A DNA stretch of 41,996 nucleotides from MGOM01 sp035455265 (GTDB lineage: Bacteria; Chloroflexota; Anaerolineae; Anaerolineales; E44-bin32), in the NCBI GenBank assembly GCA_035455265.1, contig DATIFK010000157.1, positions 1 to 41,996 of the forward strand, in the 5' to 3' direction. A model generated the notes under the pieces. It was not told where the DNA came from. It was given only the letters and a program-made list of their open reading frames with translations, and made no database searches. The stretch's first letter is position 1; each line of letters opens with the position of its first letter. This document shows, in pieces, positions 23,082 to 30,977 of this stretch. The position numbers and the translations under genes were made by a program.

Positions 23082-23876
23082 ATGCCCTCCGATTCCGTCT
23101 GGCGCCTGATCCTATCGCCTCCGGCCGCCGGCCGCGAGAATATGGCCATCGATGAGGCGATCCTGCAACAGGCGCGCCTCGGCCGCGTCGCCCCGACCTT
23201 GCGGTTGTACGCCTGGGACCCGCCTTGCCTATCCCTTGGCCGGGCGCAATCCCTCGAAGACGTGGACATGGACCGGCTCCAGGCCGAAGGCTGGGAATGG
23301 GTGCGAAGGCCGACCGGAGGGCGGGCCATCCTGCATACGGACGAGCTGACCTACTCGGTCGCCGGTCCGATGGATCACCCCGATCTGGGCGGTGGTGTGC
23401 TCGACAGCTACAGACGGTTGAGTCACGGGCTGGTGCACGCCCTTGAGCTGTTGGGCGTGACCCCGGATCCGCTTTCGGGCGCTCCGGCGGACGAGGAAGG
23501 TCGGCGCCAGCCCATCTGCTTCGAGGTCCCCAGTGCGTACGAGATCACCGTCGGCGGCAGGAAGCTCATCGGCAGCGCCCAGGTCCGGCGCGGCGGCGCC
23601 GTCCTGCAACATGGGACGTTGCCCCTGCGCGGCGATCTGACGCGCATCTGCCGGGCCCTGCGTTACGCGGATGAGGCCTCCCGCCGGGCCGCCGGGCGAC
23701 GCCTGACGGATCACGCCGCCACGTTGGAACAGGTGTCGGGCCGGACGGTCTCGTGGGAGGAGGCGGCGGGCGCGTTCGCCAAAGGGTTCGAGCAGGCTCT
23801 CGGTTGGGATCTGCGGGACGATGCCCTCACACCGGAGGAACGCGGCCGGACGATCCCTGCGGCCGCCTTGCGCTGA
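23082..23876 (+). CDS. lipM: Octanoyltransferase LipM-like (lipoate-protein ligase A family)
   Basis: 264 residues. The cofactor transferase fold shows RPTGGRAILHTDELTYSV (77-94), the candidate catalytic cysteine in PICFEVPSAYEI (Cys146), and GRKLIGSAQVRRGGAVLQHG (159-178) with the acyl-binding lysine (Lys161). The Cys before an 'E/D-x-PS-YE' segment is the LipM feature of Bacillus-type octanoyl-ACP:protein transfer, rather than the Lys-only LplA ligases. The product loads octanoate, the lipoyl precursor, onto carrier proteins. The ATG at 23082 was chosen because family homology starts there and a TATAAT lies 7 nt upstream; an upstream in-frame start at 23016 would lie in repeat sequence. An LplA-like ligase is the alternative. 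Confidence 0.82.
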   Translation: MPSDSVWRLILSPPAAGRENMAIDEAILQQARLGRVAPTLRLYAWDPPCLSLGRAQSLEDVDMDRLQAEGWEWVRRPTGGRAILHTDELTYSVAGPMDHPDLGGGVLDSYRRLSHGLVHALELLGVTPDPLSGAPADEEGRRQPICFEVPSAYEITVGGRKLIGSAQVRRGGAVLQHGTLPLRGDLTRICRALRYADEASRRAAGRRLTDHAATLEQVSGRTVSWEEAAGAFAKGFEQALGWDLRDDALTPEERGRTIPAAALR

Positions 23877-23896
23877 CGCGCCGGACGCGGTGCCGT

Positions 23897-24181
23897 ATGC
23901 ACATCGCCGCTCTTTCCATCGAATTGAGGCTGCCGGCATGCCGCACGCTCAAGGAAAAACGCAGCGCGCTGAAATCGCTCCTGGCCGCGCTGCACCGCGA
24001 GTTCCATCTGTCGGCGGCCGAGCTGGATCACCTGGACAGTCCGGGCTCCAGCGTTGTGGGATGCGTTGTGGTGAGCAACGATCCAGCGCACGCTCAGCGG
24101 GTGCTGGCTCGTCTTCCGGAATGGATCGAGAATCGCAGGCCCGACATCGAGGTCGTGGACAGCGCCCTGTCGATGCGCTGA
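23897..24181 (+). CDS. ylxP: DUF503 / YlxP-like protein
   Basis: 94 residues. The DUF503 hallmarks are visible: an N-terminal strand, then CRTLKEKRSALKSLLAALHREF, SAAELDHLDSPGSSVVGCVVVSND and a C-terminal VVDSALSMR. The fold is small alpha/beta; function is not established, though homologues usually sit beside infB-rbfA and are linked to ribosome or RNA metabolism by context. Here the gene is 20 nt after lipM and 34 nt before the GAF-PP2C gene, more than 13 kb from the nusA operon. The ATG at 23897 gives the normal family length. Confidence 0.8.
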   Translation: MHIAALSIELRLPACRTLKEKRSALKSLLAALHREFHLSAAELDHLDSPGSSVVGCVVVSNDPAHAQRVLARLPEWIENRRPDIEVVDSALSMR

Positions 24182-24215
24182 CCTTGTTCGCAGCCGACGA
24201 AGGAGAGGCCCAACG

Positions 24216-25469
24216 GTGATGCAGCCCTCCGGCGACCGCCTGGCGATGCTCTACCGCATCTCTCAGACCTTCAACTCCACCCTCGACCTGGGTGAGGTGC
24301 TCGACCGCGTCATGGACGAAGTCGTGGCCGTGACGAAGGCCGAGCGCGGCTTCCTCATGCTGCGCGGTCAGGACGGCTCGCTCGTCTTCCGCACTGCGCG
24401 CGGCATGGATCAGCTCACCATCGAACAGCCCGAGTTCCAGATCTCGCGCGGCATCGTCGACCGGGTGGCCACCGAAGGCCGGCCACTCCTGACCAGCGAC
24501 GCGCAGCTCGACCCCCAACTCGGCGAGCGCGCCAGCGTGCGGCTGCTCGGGCTGCGGGCGATTCTCTGCGTCCCGCTCAAGCTCAAGGGCAAGGTCGAAG
24601 GCGTGGTCTACGTCGACAGCCGTCTACAGTCGGGGGTGTTTTCGCCGGACGAACTCGAGCTGCTGGAGGGCATCGCCTCCAGCGCCGCCATCGCCATCGA
24701 GAACGCCCGCCTGTACCAGGTCGCCGTCGAGAAGGGACGGATGGAACGCGAGCTGCAGGTCGCCCGTGAGGTCCAGTCGAGCCTGATCCCTCAGAGCGCG
24801 CCGGTCGTGCCGGGGTGGGAGTTCGCCGGATGGTGGCAGCCGGCGCACGAGGTCAGCGGGGACTTCTACGACTACCCGCCTTTCGGCGACGGCCACCAGG
24901 GACTCCTGATCGGCGACGTCACCGACAAAGGCATGCCGGCGGCGCTCTTCATGGCCCATGCCCGCAGCATCGTCCGGGCCAGCGCCGCCGCGTCCACCGA
25001 TCCGCTGAGCGCCATCCGCGCCGCCAACACCAGCCTGTGCGCGCAGACCACCAACGGCATGTTCGTTACCTTGTGCCTGGCGCACTTCGAACCCTCCAGC
25101 GGCAGAATGAGGTACGTCAACGCCGGACACAATCCGCCTCTCTATTGGGAGGCTGGCAAGAAGGCCTGGTCTCCGCTCGGGAGGTCGGGCTTGCCCCTGG
25201 CGATCGATACGCAGGCGGAGTACACCCAACACACGCTCGAGCTGCACCCCGGCGACGCGATGGTCCTCTACACCGACGGCGTCACGGATGCCAGCAATCT
25301 GAAGAGCGAGTTCTTCGGGCGCGAGCGGCTGGTTGAGACGCTCACAGCCAACGCCGGAGGCTCGGCGGCGCAGCTGGGCGACCGACTGCGGGAAGCCCTG
25401 GCCGCCTTCACCGGCCCGGCTCCCCTGTACGACGACGTCACCTTCCTGATCGCTCGCCGCCTGCCTTAG
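24216..25469 (+). CDS. GAF domain-containing PP2C/SpoIIE phosphatase (RsbU-like)
   Basis: 417 residues. A GAF sensor (about 10-165) is followed by a coiled linker and a SpoIIE-type PP2C domain (about 190-417). Metal-binding motifs are visible: EVSGDFYDY, LLIGDVTDKGMPAALFMA, the NAGHNPPLYW segment and LYTDGVTDASN, with a final DDVTFLIARR. Such enzymes dephosphorylate anti-anti-sigma or other Ser/Thr-phosphorylated proteins in response to a GAF-bound signal. The start may be GTG 24216 or ATG 24219; AGGAGAGG at 24200-24207 fits either. It is 22 nt before a Ser/Thr kinase gene, so kinase and phosphatase are likely a functional pair. Confidence 0.9.
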   Translation: MMQPSGDRLAMLYRISQTFNSTLDLGEVLDRVMDEVVAVTKAERGFLMLRGQDGSLVFRTARGMDQLTIEQPEFQISRGIVDRVATEGRPLLTSDAQLDPQLGERASVRLLGLRAILCVPLKLKGKVEGVVYVDSRLQSGVFSPDELELLEGIASSAAIAIENARLYQVAVEKGRMERELQVAREVQSSLIPQSAPVVPGWEFAGWWQPAHEVSGDFYDYPPFGDGHQGLLIGDVTDKGMPAALFMAHARSIVRASAAASTDPLSAIRAANTSLCAQTTNGMFVTLCLAHFEPSSGRMRYVNAGHNPPLYWEAGKKAWSPLGRSGLPLAIDTQAEYTQHTLELHPGDAMVLYTDGVTDASNLKSEFFGRERLVETLTANAGGSAAQLGDRLREALAAFTGPAPLYDDVTFLIARRLP

Positions 25470-25491
25470 GGACTCCGGTCTTCGATCCACC

Positions 25492-28400
25492 ATGTTGGGC
25501 AGCCTGCTGAACCAGCGCTATCGGATTGAAGCCGAGCTGGGCCGCGGTGGGATGAGCGTCGTCTACCGCGGGCAGGACGTCTTGCTGGGCCGGCCGATCG
25601 CCGTCAAGGTCCTGCAGACTGTGACGGATCATGACGGGTGGGATTCGATTCTGCGCGAAGCGCGTTCGGCGGCTCAGCTCAATCATCCGAACATCGTCTC
25701 GGTCTATGACGTCGGCGAGGCGGCCGATGCCGACGGCGAAACCGTGCCCTTCATCGTCATGGAACTGGTCGAGGGGGTTCCGCTCAATCACTGGGACCGT
25801 CGGGGCCTCAAGGACGTCGTGGCTGTGGCGAAACAGGTGTGCGAGGCGCTGGCGCACGCCCACTCGCACGACGTCATCCATCGCGACCTGAAGCCCGAGA
25901 ACATCCTGGTCACGCCGGCCGGCACGGTCAAGCTCACCGACTTCGGCCTGGCCCAGTCGGTCGCCAGCCGGCTCTCGACCAGCGGGGCGTTGGTCGGGAC
26001 GGTCTTCTACATCTCGCCCGAGCAAGCCATGGGGCGCCGCGTCGATGGGCGGGCCGACCTGTATGCTCTGGGCGTCGTCCTGTACGAGGCCGTCACGGGG
26101 CAATTGCCCTTCAGCGGAGAGAATGCCCTTTCGGTGATCTCGCTGCACCTGAACGCCCCGCCCGTCCCGCCGCGCGCTCACCGGGCCGATCTGCCGCCGG
26201 CCTTCGAGCACCTGATCCTGCAGCTGCTGTCCAAACGCCCGGACGAGCGGCCGGTTTCTGCGCGCGATGTGGGCCGCGCCCTCGACGGCGTCCTGGCCGA
26301 AGCGACCCAGCCCGGGGCCGAGCTCTCCCTGCTCGACCGCATCGTCCGCGGGCGGTTCGTCGGCCGCGAGGCCGAGCTGCGCGAAGCGATCGCCCACTGG
26401 CAACGCGCCGCGTCCGGCGAAGGACACGTCCTGCTCATCACCGGCGAGCCGGGGATCGGCAAGACCCGGCTGGTGCGCGAGATGACCGCCCACGTCGAGG
26501 CCACCGGTGGACAGATCCTGAGCGGCGAGTGCTATGCGGAAGGCGGGGCCCCCTTTGCCCCGTTCGCCGAAGCCATCCGCCAATCCCTTACGGACCTTCC
26601 CGGCCTGGGGCTCCCCGAGAACGTACTCGTCGAGCTCATCACCTTCGCCCCCGACCTGGAGCTGCGCTTTCCCGATCTCCCTCCGAACCCGCCTCTGGAC
26701 GTGGCCAACCAACAGCAGCGGGCCTTCGAGGGCTTCGCCCTCTTCGCCGAAGCGCAAGCACGGCGACGACCCCTGCTGCTCTTTCTCGATGATGCGCATT
26801 GGGCCGACTCGGCCAGCCTGCAGCTGCTCCACTACCTAGCCCGCCGCGTTCGGAATCTCCCGGTGCTCATCGTCGCCACCTATCGCGAGATCGAGCTCGA
26901 CGAGAACCCGCCGCTCGGCCGGCTCGTGCTGGACCTGAACCGCGAGCGCCTGGCCGTTCGGATCAAGCTCGGGCGCCTCAGCCGCGAGCAGACCCAGCGG
27001 CTCCTACAGGCCATGTTCGCCGAGGACATCTCGCTTGAATTCCTCGATGGCATCTACCGAGAGAGCGAAGGTAATCCGTTCTTCATCGAGGAGATCACCA
27101 AGACGGTCGTCGATTCGGGGAAGCTGCGTTTCGAGGACGGCCGCTGGCACCGCCCCGGCGTCAGCGATCTGGAAATCCCCCAGAGCATACGCGGCGCCAT
27201 TCTGTCTCGCGTCACCAAGCTTCCCGAGACGGCGCGCGAGGCCATGCTCATGGCCTCGATCCTCGGGCGCGAATTCGAGTTCGAGACCCTCCAGCGCGCC
27301 ACGGCGATCCCCGAGGAAGGTCTGATCTCGGCCCTGGAAGCGGCTCAGCAGGCCCAGTTGATTCACGAAGCCAGGCGCAACGGCGACATCGTTTTCAGCT
27401 TCGATCATGCGCTCATCCCCGCCAGCCTGGCGGACTCCGTCAGCGCCCTGCGGCGCAAGCGGCTGCACCGCCTGGCGGCGGAAGCCATCGAAGCGGCCCG
27501 GCCGGATGCCTGGGAGGTCCTGGCCTTCCATTGGATTCAGGCGGGGGAAGAGGAGCTCGGTCGAGTCTTCTCGTTGCGCGCCGCCGATCGCGCCTACGCC
27601 TCCCTGGCGCGCAGCGAGGCTGCCCGCCACTACAGGGCGGCCCTCGAACGCTGGCCGGCCGACGACCCCGCCGGGAAGGCGGACACGCTGGCCAAACTGG
27701 GGGACTGCCTGCTGCTGGTCGTCGAAGAGGGCACCTACGATGCCTACCGCCAGGCACGCGATCTCTATCGAGATCTGGGCAACACGGTTCAAACCGGGGA
27801 AATGGAGCGGCGCATCGGCCGGATCTACTGGGAAAGCGGCGACCGCTCGATGGCCATGAAGCACTACACCGAGGCGTTGAAGCTGCTCGAAGGCAGACCG
27901 CCGACGCCCGAGCTGGCGCGCGCCTTGAGTTCCATGTCACAGATGTACATGCTGGCCTCCGACTACGACCAGGCTGTCGTGTGGGGGGAGCGAGCCTTGG
28001 AGCTGGCCGCCACGGTTGGCGCCGAGGACGTTCAGGTCCATGCCCTCAACAACCTGGGCAGCTCCTACACAGGGCTGGGAGATACGGTGAAGGGGGATGC
28101 CCTGCTCACGGAGAGTCTGCAGCGTGCTTTGAAGGCGGGACTCCCCCATGACGCGGCGCGAGCGTACACCAACCTGGCCGACATGTACTTCGAGCGCGGC
28201 GACTACGACAAGGCCGAGGGGTGGTATCAGGACGGGAGTCAGTTCGCCCGACAGTTTCAGATTCTGGGTTTCGCCTCGTACTTCGCATGGGCCATGGCGC
28301 GGATCGCGTGGAGGCGAGGCCGATGGACGGCGTGGCTCCAACTGAGTCACACGCTGGAAGAATCCGCCTTGACGAACGGTCTCTACCAGGTGTTGGAGCC

Positions 28401-29073
28401 GGCCCGCCAGGCAGCTTCCCACATCGACCTGGGACGACCCAAAGAGGCTCTGGAGGAGCTGGAGGCTTCCTTGAGCCCGTTCGAATCGAATGATGAACCC
28501 CAAACCATCTTGCCGCACCTGACGGAGTTGGTGCGGGCGGCGGCCGAGGCCGAGGAGCCCGAACGCGGGAGGCAAGCCGTCGAGCGCATCCTGACCGTCA
28601 TCGATTCGGGGACGAACTTCAGTTCCTTCGCCGGGCCCGCCCTTTTGGCGGTTCTCCTGTGGCTCAGGGACGGAGGCGTTTCTTCCCTGGCCACGTCATC
28701 CGAATGCCTGGCGCGTCTGGTACCCCTGCACGCCCAGCAGAACAGCCCTCTGACCACCGCGTGCCTCGCCGAAGGTCGCGCCCTGGCGGCAGAAATCGAG
28801 GGACAGCCCGGCGACGCGGCGACATCCTTCGAGCAAGCGGCGCAGCGGTGGAAAGACGTGGGGCGCCCGTTGGACCAAGCCCGCGCCCTGGTCAACTTCG
28901 CCGCGGCGCGGGCCCAAGCGGACAAGGCGGTCGCCGATCGCGCACCTCTTCTAGCGGCCAAGGAAATCCTCGACGGTCTGGCCGCCCAGCTCAGCGACTC
29001 GGCCGACAAGGAATCGTTCGCGCGATCGAGGCTGGCCACGCGAGTGGATGAGCTGCTGCGCCAGGGGACCTGA
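25492..29073 (+). CDS. Ser/Thr protein kinase fused to STAND-type ATPase and TPR domains
   Basis: 1193 residues. The N-terminal Hanks-type kinase (about 10-275) has GRGGMSVVY, AVK (Lys39), HRDLKPEN (Asp132), DFG (Asp150) and GTVFYISPEQ, so it looks active. From about 285 an AAA16/MalT-like NTPase begins with RFVGREAEL; Walker A is GEPGIGKT (318-325) and Walker B is LLLFLDDAHWAD (about 428-439). The remainder is helical, with TPR-like repeats from about 750 onward (ALNNLGSSYTGLGD and AYTNLADMYFERGDYDKAEGWYQ are clear units). No transmembrane helix is seen, so it is probably cytoplasmic. Such kinase-AAA-TPR proteins are known in Actinobacteria and Chloroflexota as signal integrators; ligand and targets unknown. 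The ATG at 25492 has no strong Shine-Dalgarno. Confidence 0.93.
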   Translation: MLGSLLNQRYRIEAELGRGGMSVVYRGQDVLLGRPIAVKVLQTVTDHDGWDSILREARSAAQLNHPNIVSVYDVGEAADADGETVPFIVMELVEGVPLNHWDRRGLKDVVAVAKQVCEALAHAHSHDVIHRDLKPENILVTPAGTVKLTDFGLAQSVASRLSTSGALVGTVFYISPEQAMGRRVDGRADLYALGVVLYEAVTGQLPFSGENALSVISLHLNAPPVPPRAHRADLPPAFEHLILQLLSKRPDERPVSARDVGRALDGVLAEATQPGAELSLLDRIVRGRFVGREAELREAIAHWQRAASGEGHVLLITGEPGIGKTRLVREMTAHVEATGGQILSGECYAEGGAPFAPFAEAIRQSLTDLPGLGLPENVLVELITFAPDLELRFPDLPPNPPLDVANQQQRAFEGFALFAEAQARRRPLLLFLDDAHWADSASLQLLHYLARRVRNLPVLIVATYREIELDENPPLGRLVLDLNRERLAVRIKLGRLSREQTQRLLQAMFAEDISLEFLDGIYRESEGNPFFIEEITKTVVDSGKLRFEDGRWHRPGVSDLEIPQSIRGAILSRVTKLPETAREAMLMASILGREFEFETLQRATAIPEEGLISALEAAQQAQLIHEARRNGDIVFSFDHALIPASLADSVSALRRKRLHRLAAEAIEAARPDAWEVLAFHWIQAGEEELGRVFSLRAADRAYASLARSEAARHYRAALERWPADDPAGKADTLAKLGDCLLLVVEEGTYDAYRQARDLYRDLGNTVQTGEMERRIGRIYWESGDRSMAMKHYTEALKLLEGRPPTPELARALSSMSQMYMLASDYDQAVVWGERALELAATVGAEDVQVHALNNLGSSYTGLGDTVKGDALLTESLQRALKAGLPHDAARAYTNLADMYFERGDYDKAEGWYQDGSQFARQFQILGFASYFAWAMARIAWRRGRWTAWLQLSHTLEESALTNGLYQVLEPARQAASHIDLGRPKEALEELEASLSPFESNDEPQTILPHLTELVRAAAEAEEPERGRQAVERILTVIDSGTNFSSFAGPALLAVLLWLRDGGVSSLATSSECLARLVPLHAQQNSPLTTACLAEGRALAAEIEGQPGDAATSFEQAAQRWKDVGRPLDQARALVNFAAARAQADKAVADRAPLLAAKEILDGLAAQLSDSADKESFARSRLATRVDELLRQGT

Positions 29074-29209
29074 ACGCGGCACCGACCCCCACCCTACCCT
29101 CGCCCTTCCAGGGGGAGGAAGAACCCTCTCGCCCAACGACCGCTGGCCGGCGGACTTTGCTTCAAGTCCCCGGCAGGGTCTTTGAATCAGCGGGTGTGAG
29201 GAAGCTGAA

Positions 29210-29243
29210 TCCAAACCACGCAGCCGAAGCTGCGTGGTTTGGA
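29210..29243. terminator. Strong hairpin between convergent kinase and receiver genes
   Basis: CCAAACCACGCAGC (29211-29224), loop CGAA, GCTGCGTGGTTTGG (29229-29242) form a perfect 14-bp stem, extended to 15 by the flanking T and A. It lies between the kinase stop (29073) and the receiver stop (29282), which converge. There is no T-tract, so it is either a bidirectional terminator of weak type or an mRNA-protecting 3' hairpin. The preceding stretch, 29086-29135, is a pyrimidine/purine-skewed CACCCTACCCTCGCCC...GGGGGAGG element that resembles interspersed repeats of other genomes. Confidence 0.6.
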
Positions 29244-29281
29244 GTGAAACGCGGTTGCCAGCCAGCGGTTTCCCCTAGGGG

Positions 29282-29671
29282 TTAGGCAGCCCGCACGGCC
29301 TCCTTAGCGGCCTGGCGGCGGACAAGCGTCCGCAGGCGCGAGGCGAGCAGGCTGGCGTGGACGGGCTTGATCAGATAGTCGTCGGCGCCGGCGTCTAGGG
29401 CCCGCGCCACCGACCCTGGAGCTCCCAGGGCCGATAGAATCAGGATCGGCACCGTGGAGAACTCGCGGATCCTCTCACAAACCTGCCACCCGTCCATTTC
29501 AGGCATGAGCAGGTCCAAGATCACGACATCGGGGGCTGACTCTCGGCAAGCTTCGACGCCATCTGCACCGCTGAAGACGGAGCGGATGTCGAAGTCCTGC
29601 CCCTTGAGCAGGGTTCGAAGCATCACCGACAGGTCGGGGTCGTCATCAATCAACAGGGTTCGGATTGCCAT
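29282..29671 (-). CDS. Stand-alone response regulator receiver protein
   Basis: 129 residues, a single REC domain with no output domain. The acidic pocket is LIDDDPD near residue 10, the phosphoacceptor is Asp53 in VVILDLLMPEMDG, the conserved Ser/Thr is in ILILSALG and the lysine in YLIKPV. CheY/Spo0F-like proteins of this kind act by binding partners or by phosphorelay. The ATG at 29671 was chosen because the receiver fold starts there; a longer upstream frame (to 29734) adds only an Arg-rich, low-complexity segment. It is divergent from the histidine kinase operon at 29799 and is the obvious candidate partner of those kinases. Confidence 0.88.
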   Translation of the reverse strand: MAIRTLLIDDDPDLSVMLRTLLKGQDFDIRSVFSGADGVEACRESAPDVVILDLLMPEMDGWQVCERIREFSTVPILILSALGAPGSVARALDAGADDYLIKPVHASLLASRLRTLVRRQAAKEAVRAA

Positions 29672-29695
29672 TGGTCGGTTGTCACCCGCTTGTCT

Positions 29696-29701
29696 ATTAT
29701 G
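29696..29701 (-). promoter_or_regulatory. Possible -10 box of the stand-alone receiver gene
   Basis: On the minus strand CATAAT (29701-29696) lies 24 nt before the ATG. No convincing -35 accompanies it and no Shine-Dalgarno is evident, so this is weak. Confidence 0.3.
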
Positions 29702-29704
29702 GGT

Positions 29705-29724
29705 GGTTCCCCTGCGGGGGAACC
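29705..29724. promoter_or_regulatory. Perfect dyad in the divergent receiver/histidine kinase promoter region
   Basis: GGTTCCCC (29705-29712), TGCG, GGGGAACC (29717-29724). It lies between two divergent signalling genes, a position suited to an operator; a hairpin role at a transcript end is unlikely because no gene ends here. The binding protein is unknown. Confidence 0.4.
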
Positions 29725-29746
29725 TTACAGGCACCTTTCAGGTTGC

Positions 29747-29775
29747 TTGCCCCACCGGGGGGTAGCCGCTATCAT
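29747..29775 (+). promoter_or_regulatory. Predicted promoter of the MshEN histidine kinase operon
   Basis: TTGCCC (29747-29752) and TATCAT (29770-29775) with a 17-nt spacer. The -10 context TATCATTCCC equals that of the gyrA promoter. The ATG follows at 29799. Confidence 0.45.
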
Positions 29776-29798
29776 TCCCTTCCTGAGTTGAACCGGCC

Positions 29799-30977
29799 AT
29801 GGTCGCTGCCAGCCTCTCCAAGCCTCCCCTCCCGCTTCCCTGCCCCCACTGCGGCCACGAGCTCCCTCCCGACGCCCGCACCTGTCCCCAATGCGGCGTC
29901 GACCTGGTGCTCCTGTCCTTGCTGGCCGAACGGGCCTATCTGGAAGGGCTGCCGGAGGCCGCCCCCATTTCCGGCCCGCCGACAGCCCTCGTCCCTCGCA
30001 TCGGCGAGTACCTGCTGGATCAGGGCCTGATCAACGAAGAGCAGTTGCGGGCCGCCCTGGAGCAGCAGAAGGTCAGCACGGCCCGCGGCCAGCATCGCCT
30101 GCTCGGCCAGACGCTCATGGACATGGGCGCGGTGGACCGCGAAACGCTCGACCGCGCCATCACGCGTCAGATCATCGAGCTCCACGCCGCCCTGCAGGAG
30201 GTCAACCGCTCCCTGGAACGCCGCGTCAACGAGCGAACGGCCGAACTGCGGCGCGCCCTCGAGCGGCTGACGGAGATCAACCAGGTCAAGGCGAACCTGA
30301 TCTCCAACGTGTCTCACGAACTCCGCACGCCGCTGGCCCACATCAAGGGCTACATCGAGCTGATCGGTGAACATCAGCTCGGCCCTCTCACGGCCGAGCA
30401 GGAGAACGCCCTTGGGGTTGTCCAGCGCGCCACCGAGCGGCTGGGCCGTCTGATCGAGGATCTGATCGAATTCTCGACGGCCTCGCGTCAGGGAATCACG
30501 CTCAACCTGGCAACCGTCGATCCGGCCGTTCTCGTCGATCAGGTTCTGGCCCGTTCCAAGGAAAAGGCCGACAAGGCCGGCGTCGGCCTGGAGCGCCAAC
30601 TGGGCGAAAGCCTGCCGACGTTGATGGCCGACCCCGACCGGCTGGGCTGGGTCCTGTTTCAACTTGTCGACAACGGAGTCAAGTTCACCCCCTCCGGAGG
30701 TCATGTCGTTGTCCGCGTCCAGCGGGAAGCCCGGGGGGTGCGCTTGGAAGTTGAAGACAACGGCATCGGCATCCCGGTCGAACGCTCGCGCGAGATCTTC
30801 GAGCCGTTTCACCAGCTCGATGGCTCGCCGACCCGGCGCTACGGTGGGACCGGGCTCGGGCTGGCGCTGGCCAAACTCATCCTGGACGCGCACGGGGCGG
30901 AGCTGACGTTCGAAAGCCAAGTCGGCGGCGGGACTGTGTTTCGCTTCGTCCTGCCCGACCGGTCGTCCACGGCATGA
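29799..30977 (+). CDS. Histidine kinase with zinc ribbon and MshEN-like (predicted c-di-GMP-binding) N-terminus
   Basis: 392 residues, no transmembrane helix, so cytoplasmic. Residues 15-32 form a zinc ribbon (CPHC, CPQC; Cys15, 18, 29, 32). Residues 67-90 and 101-124 fit twice the MshEN/GSPII_E_N spacing RLGxxLxxxGx6LxxxLxxQ: RIGEYLLDQGLINEEQL... and LLGQTLMDMGAVDRETL.... A coiled coil (about 125-165) leads to HisKA with NVSHELRTPLAH (His173), then HATPase_c with QLVDNGVKF, VEDNGIGIP and GGTGLGLALAK. The expected activity is autophosphorylation and phosphotransfer, probably to the downstream OmpR-type regulator or the divergent receiver. Its stop overlaps the next kinase's start by 4 nt. Ligand binding is inferred from the motif only; the linker between the two repeats is longer than I recall for MshE. 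Confidence 0.9.
   Translation: MVAASLSKPPLPLPCPHCGHELPPDARTCPQCGVDLVLLSLLAERAYLEGLPEAAPISGPPTALVPRIGEYLLDQGLINEEQLRAALEQQKVSTARGQHRLLGQTLMDMGAVDRETLDRAITRQIIELHAALQEVNRSLERRVNERTAELRRALERLTEINQVKANLISNVSHELRTPLAHIKGYIELIGEHQLGPLTAEQENALGVVQRATERLGRLIEDLIEFSTASRQGITLNLATVDPAVLVDQVLARSKEKADKAGVGLERQLGESLPTLMADPDRLGWVLFQLVDNGVKFTPSGGHVVVRVQREARGVRLEVEDNGIGIPVERSREIFEPFHQLDGSPTRRYGGTGLGLALAKLILDAHGAELTFESQVGGGTVFRFVLPDRSSTA

Noticed and set aside
29074..29209. Insertion-sequence remnant after the kinase gene
   Set aside because: There is repeat-like pyrimidine/purine skew but no transposase fragment or terminal inverted repeats with target duplication.
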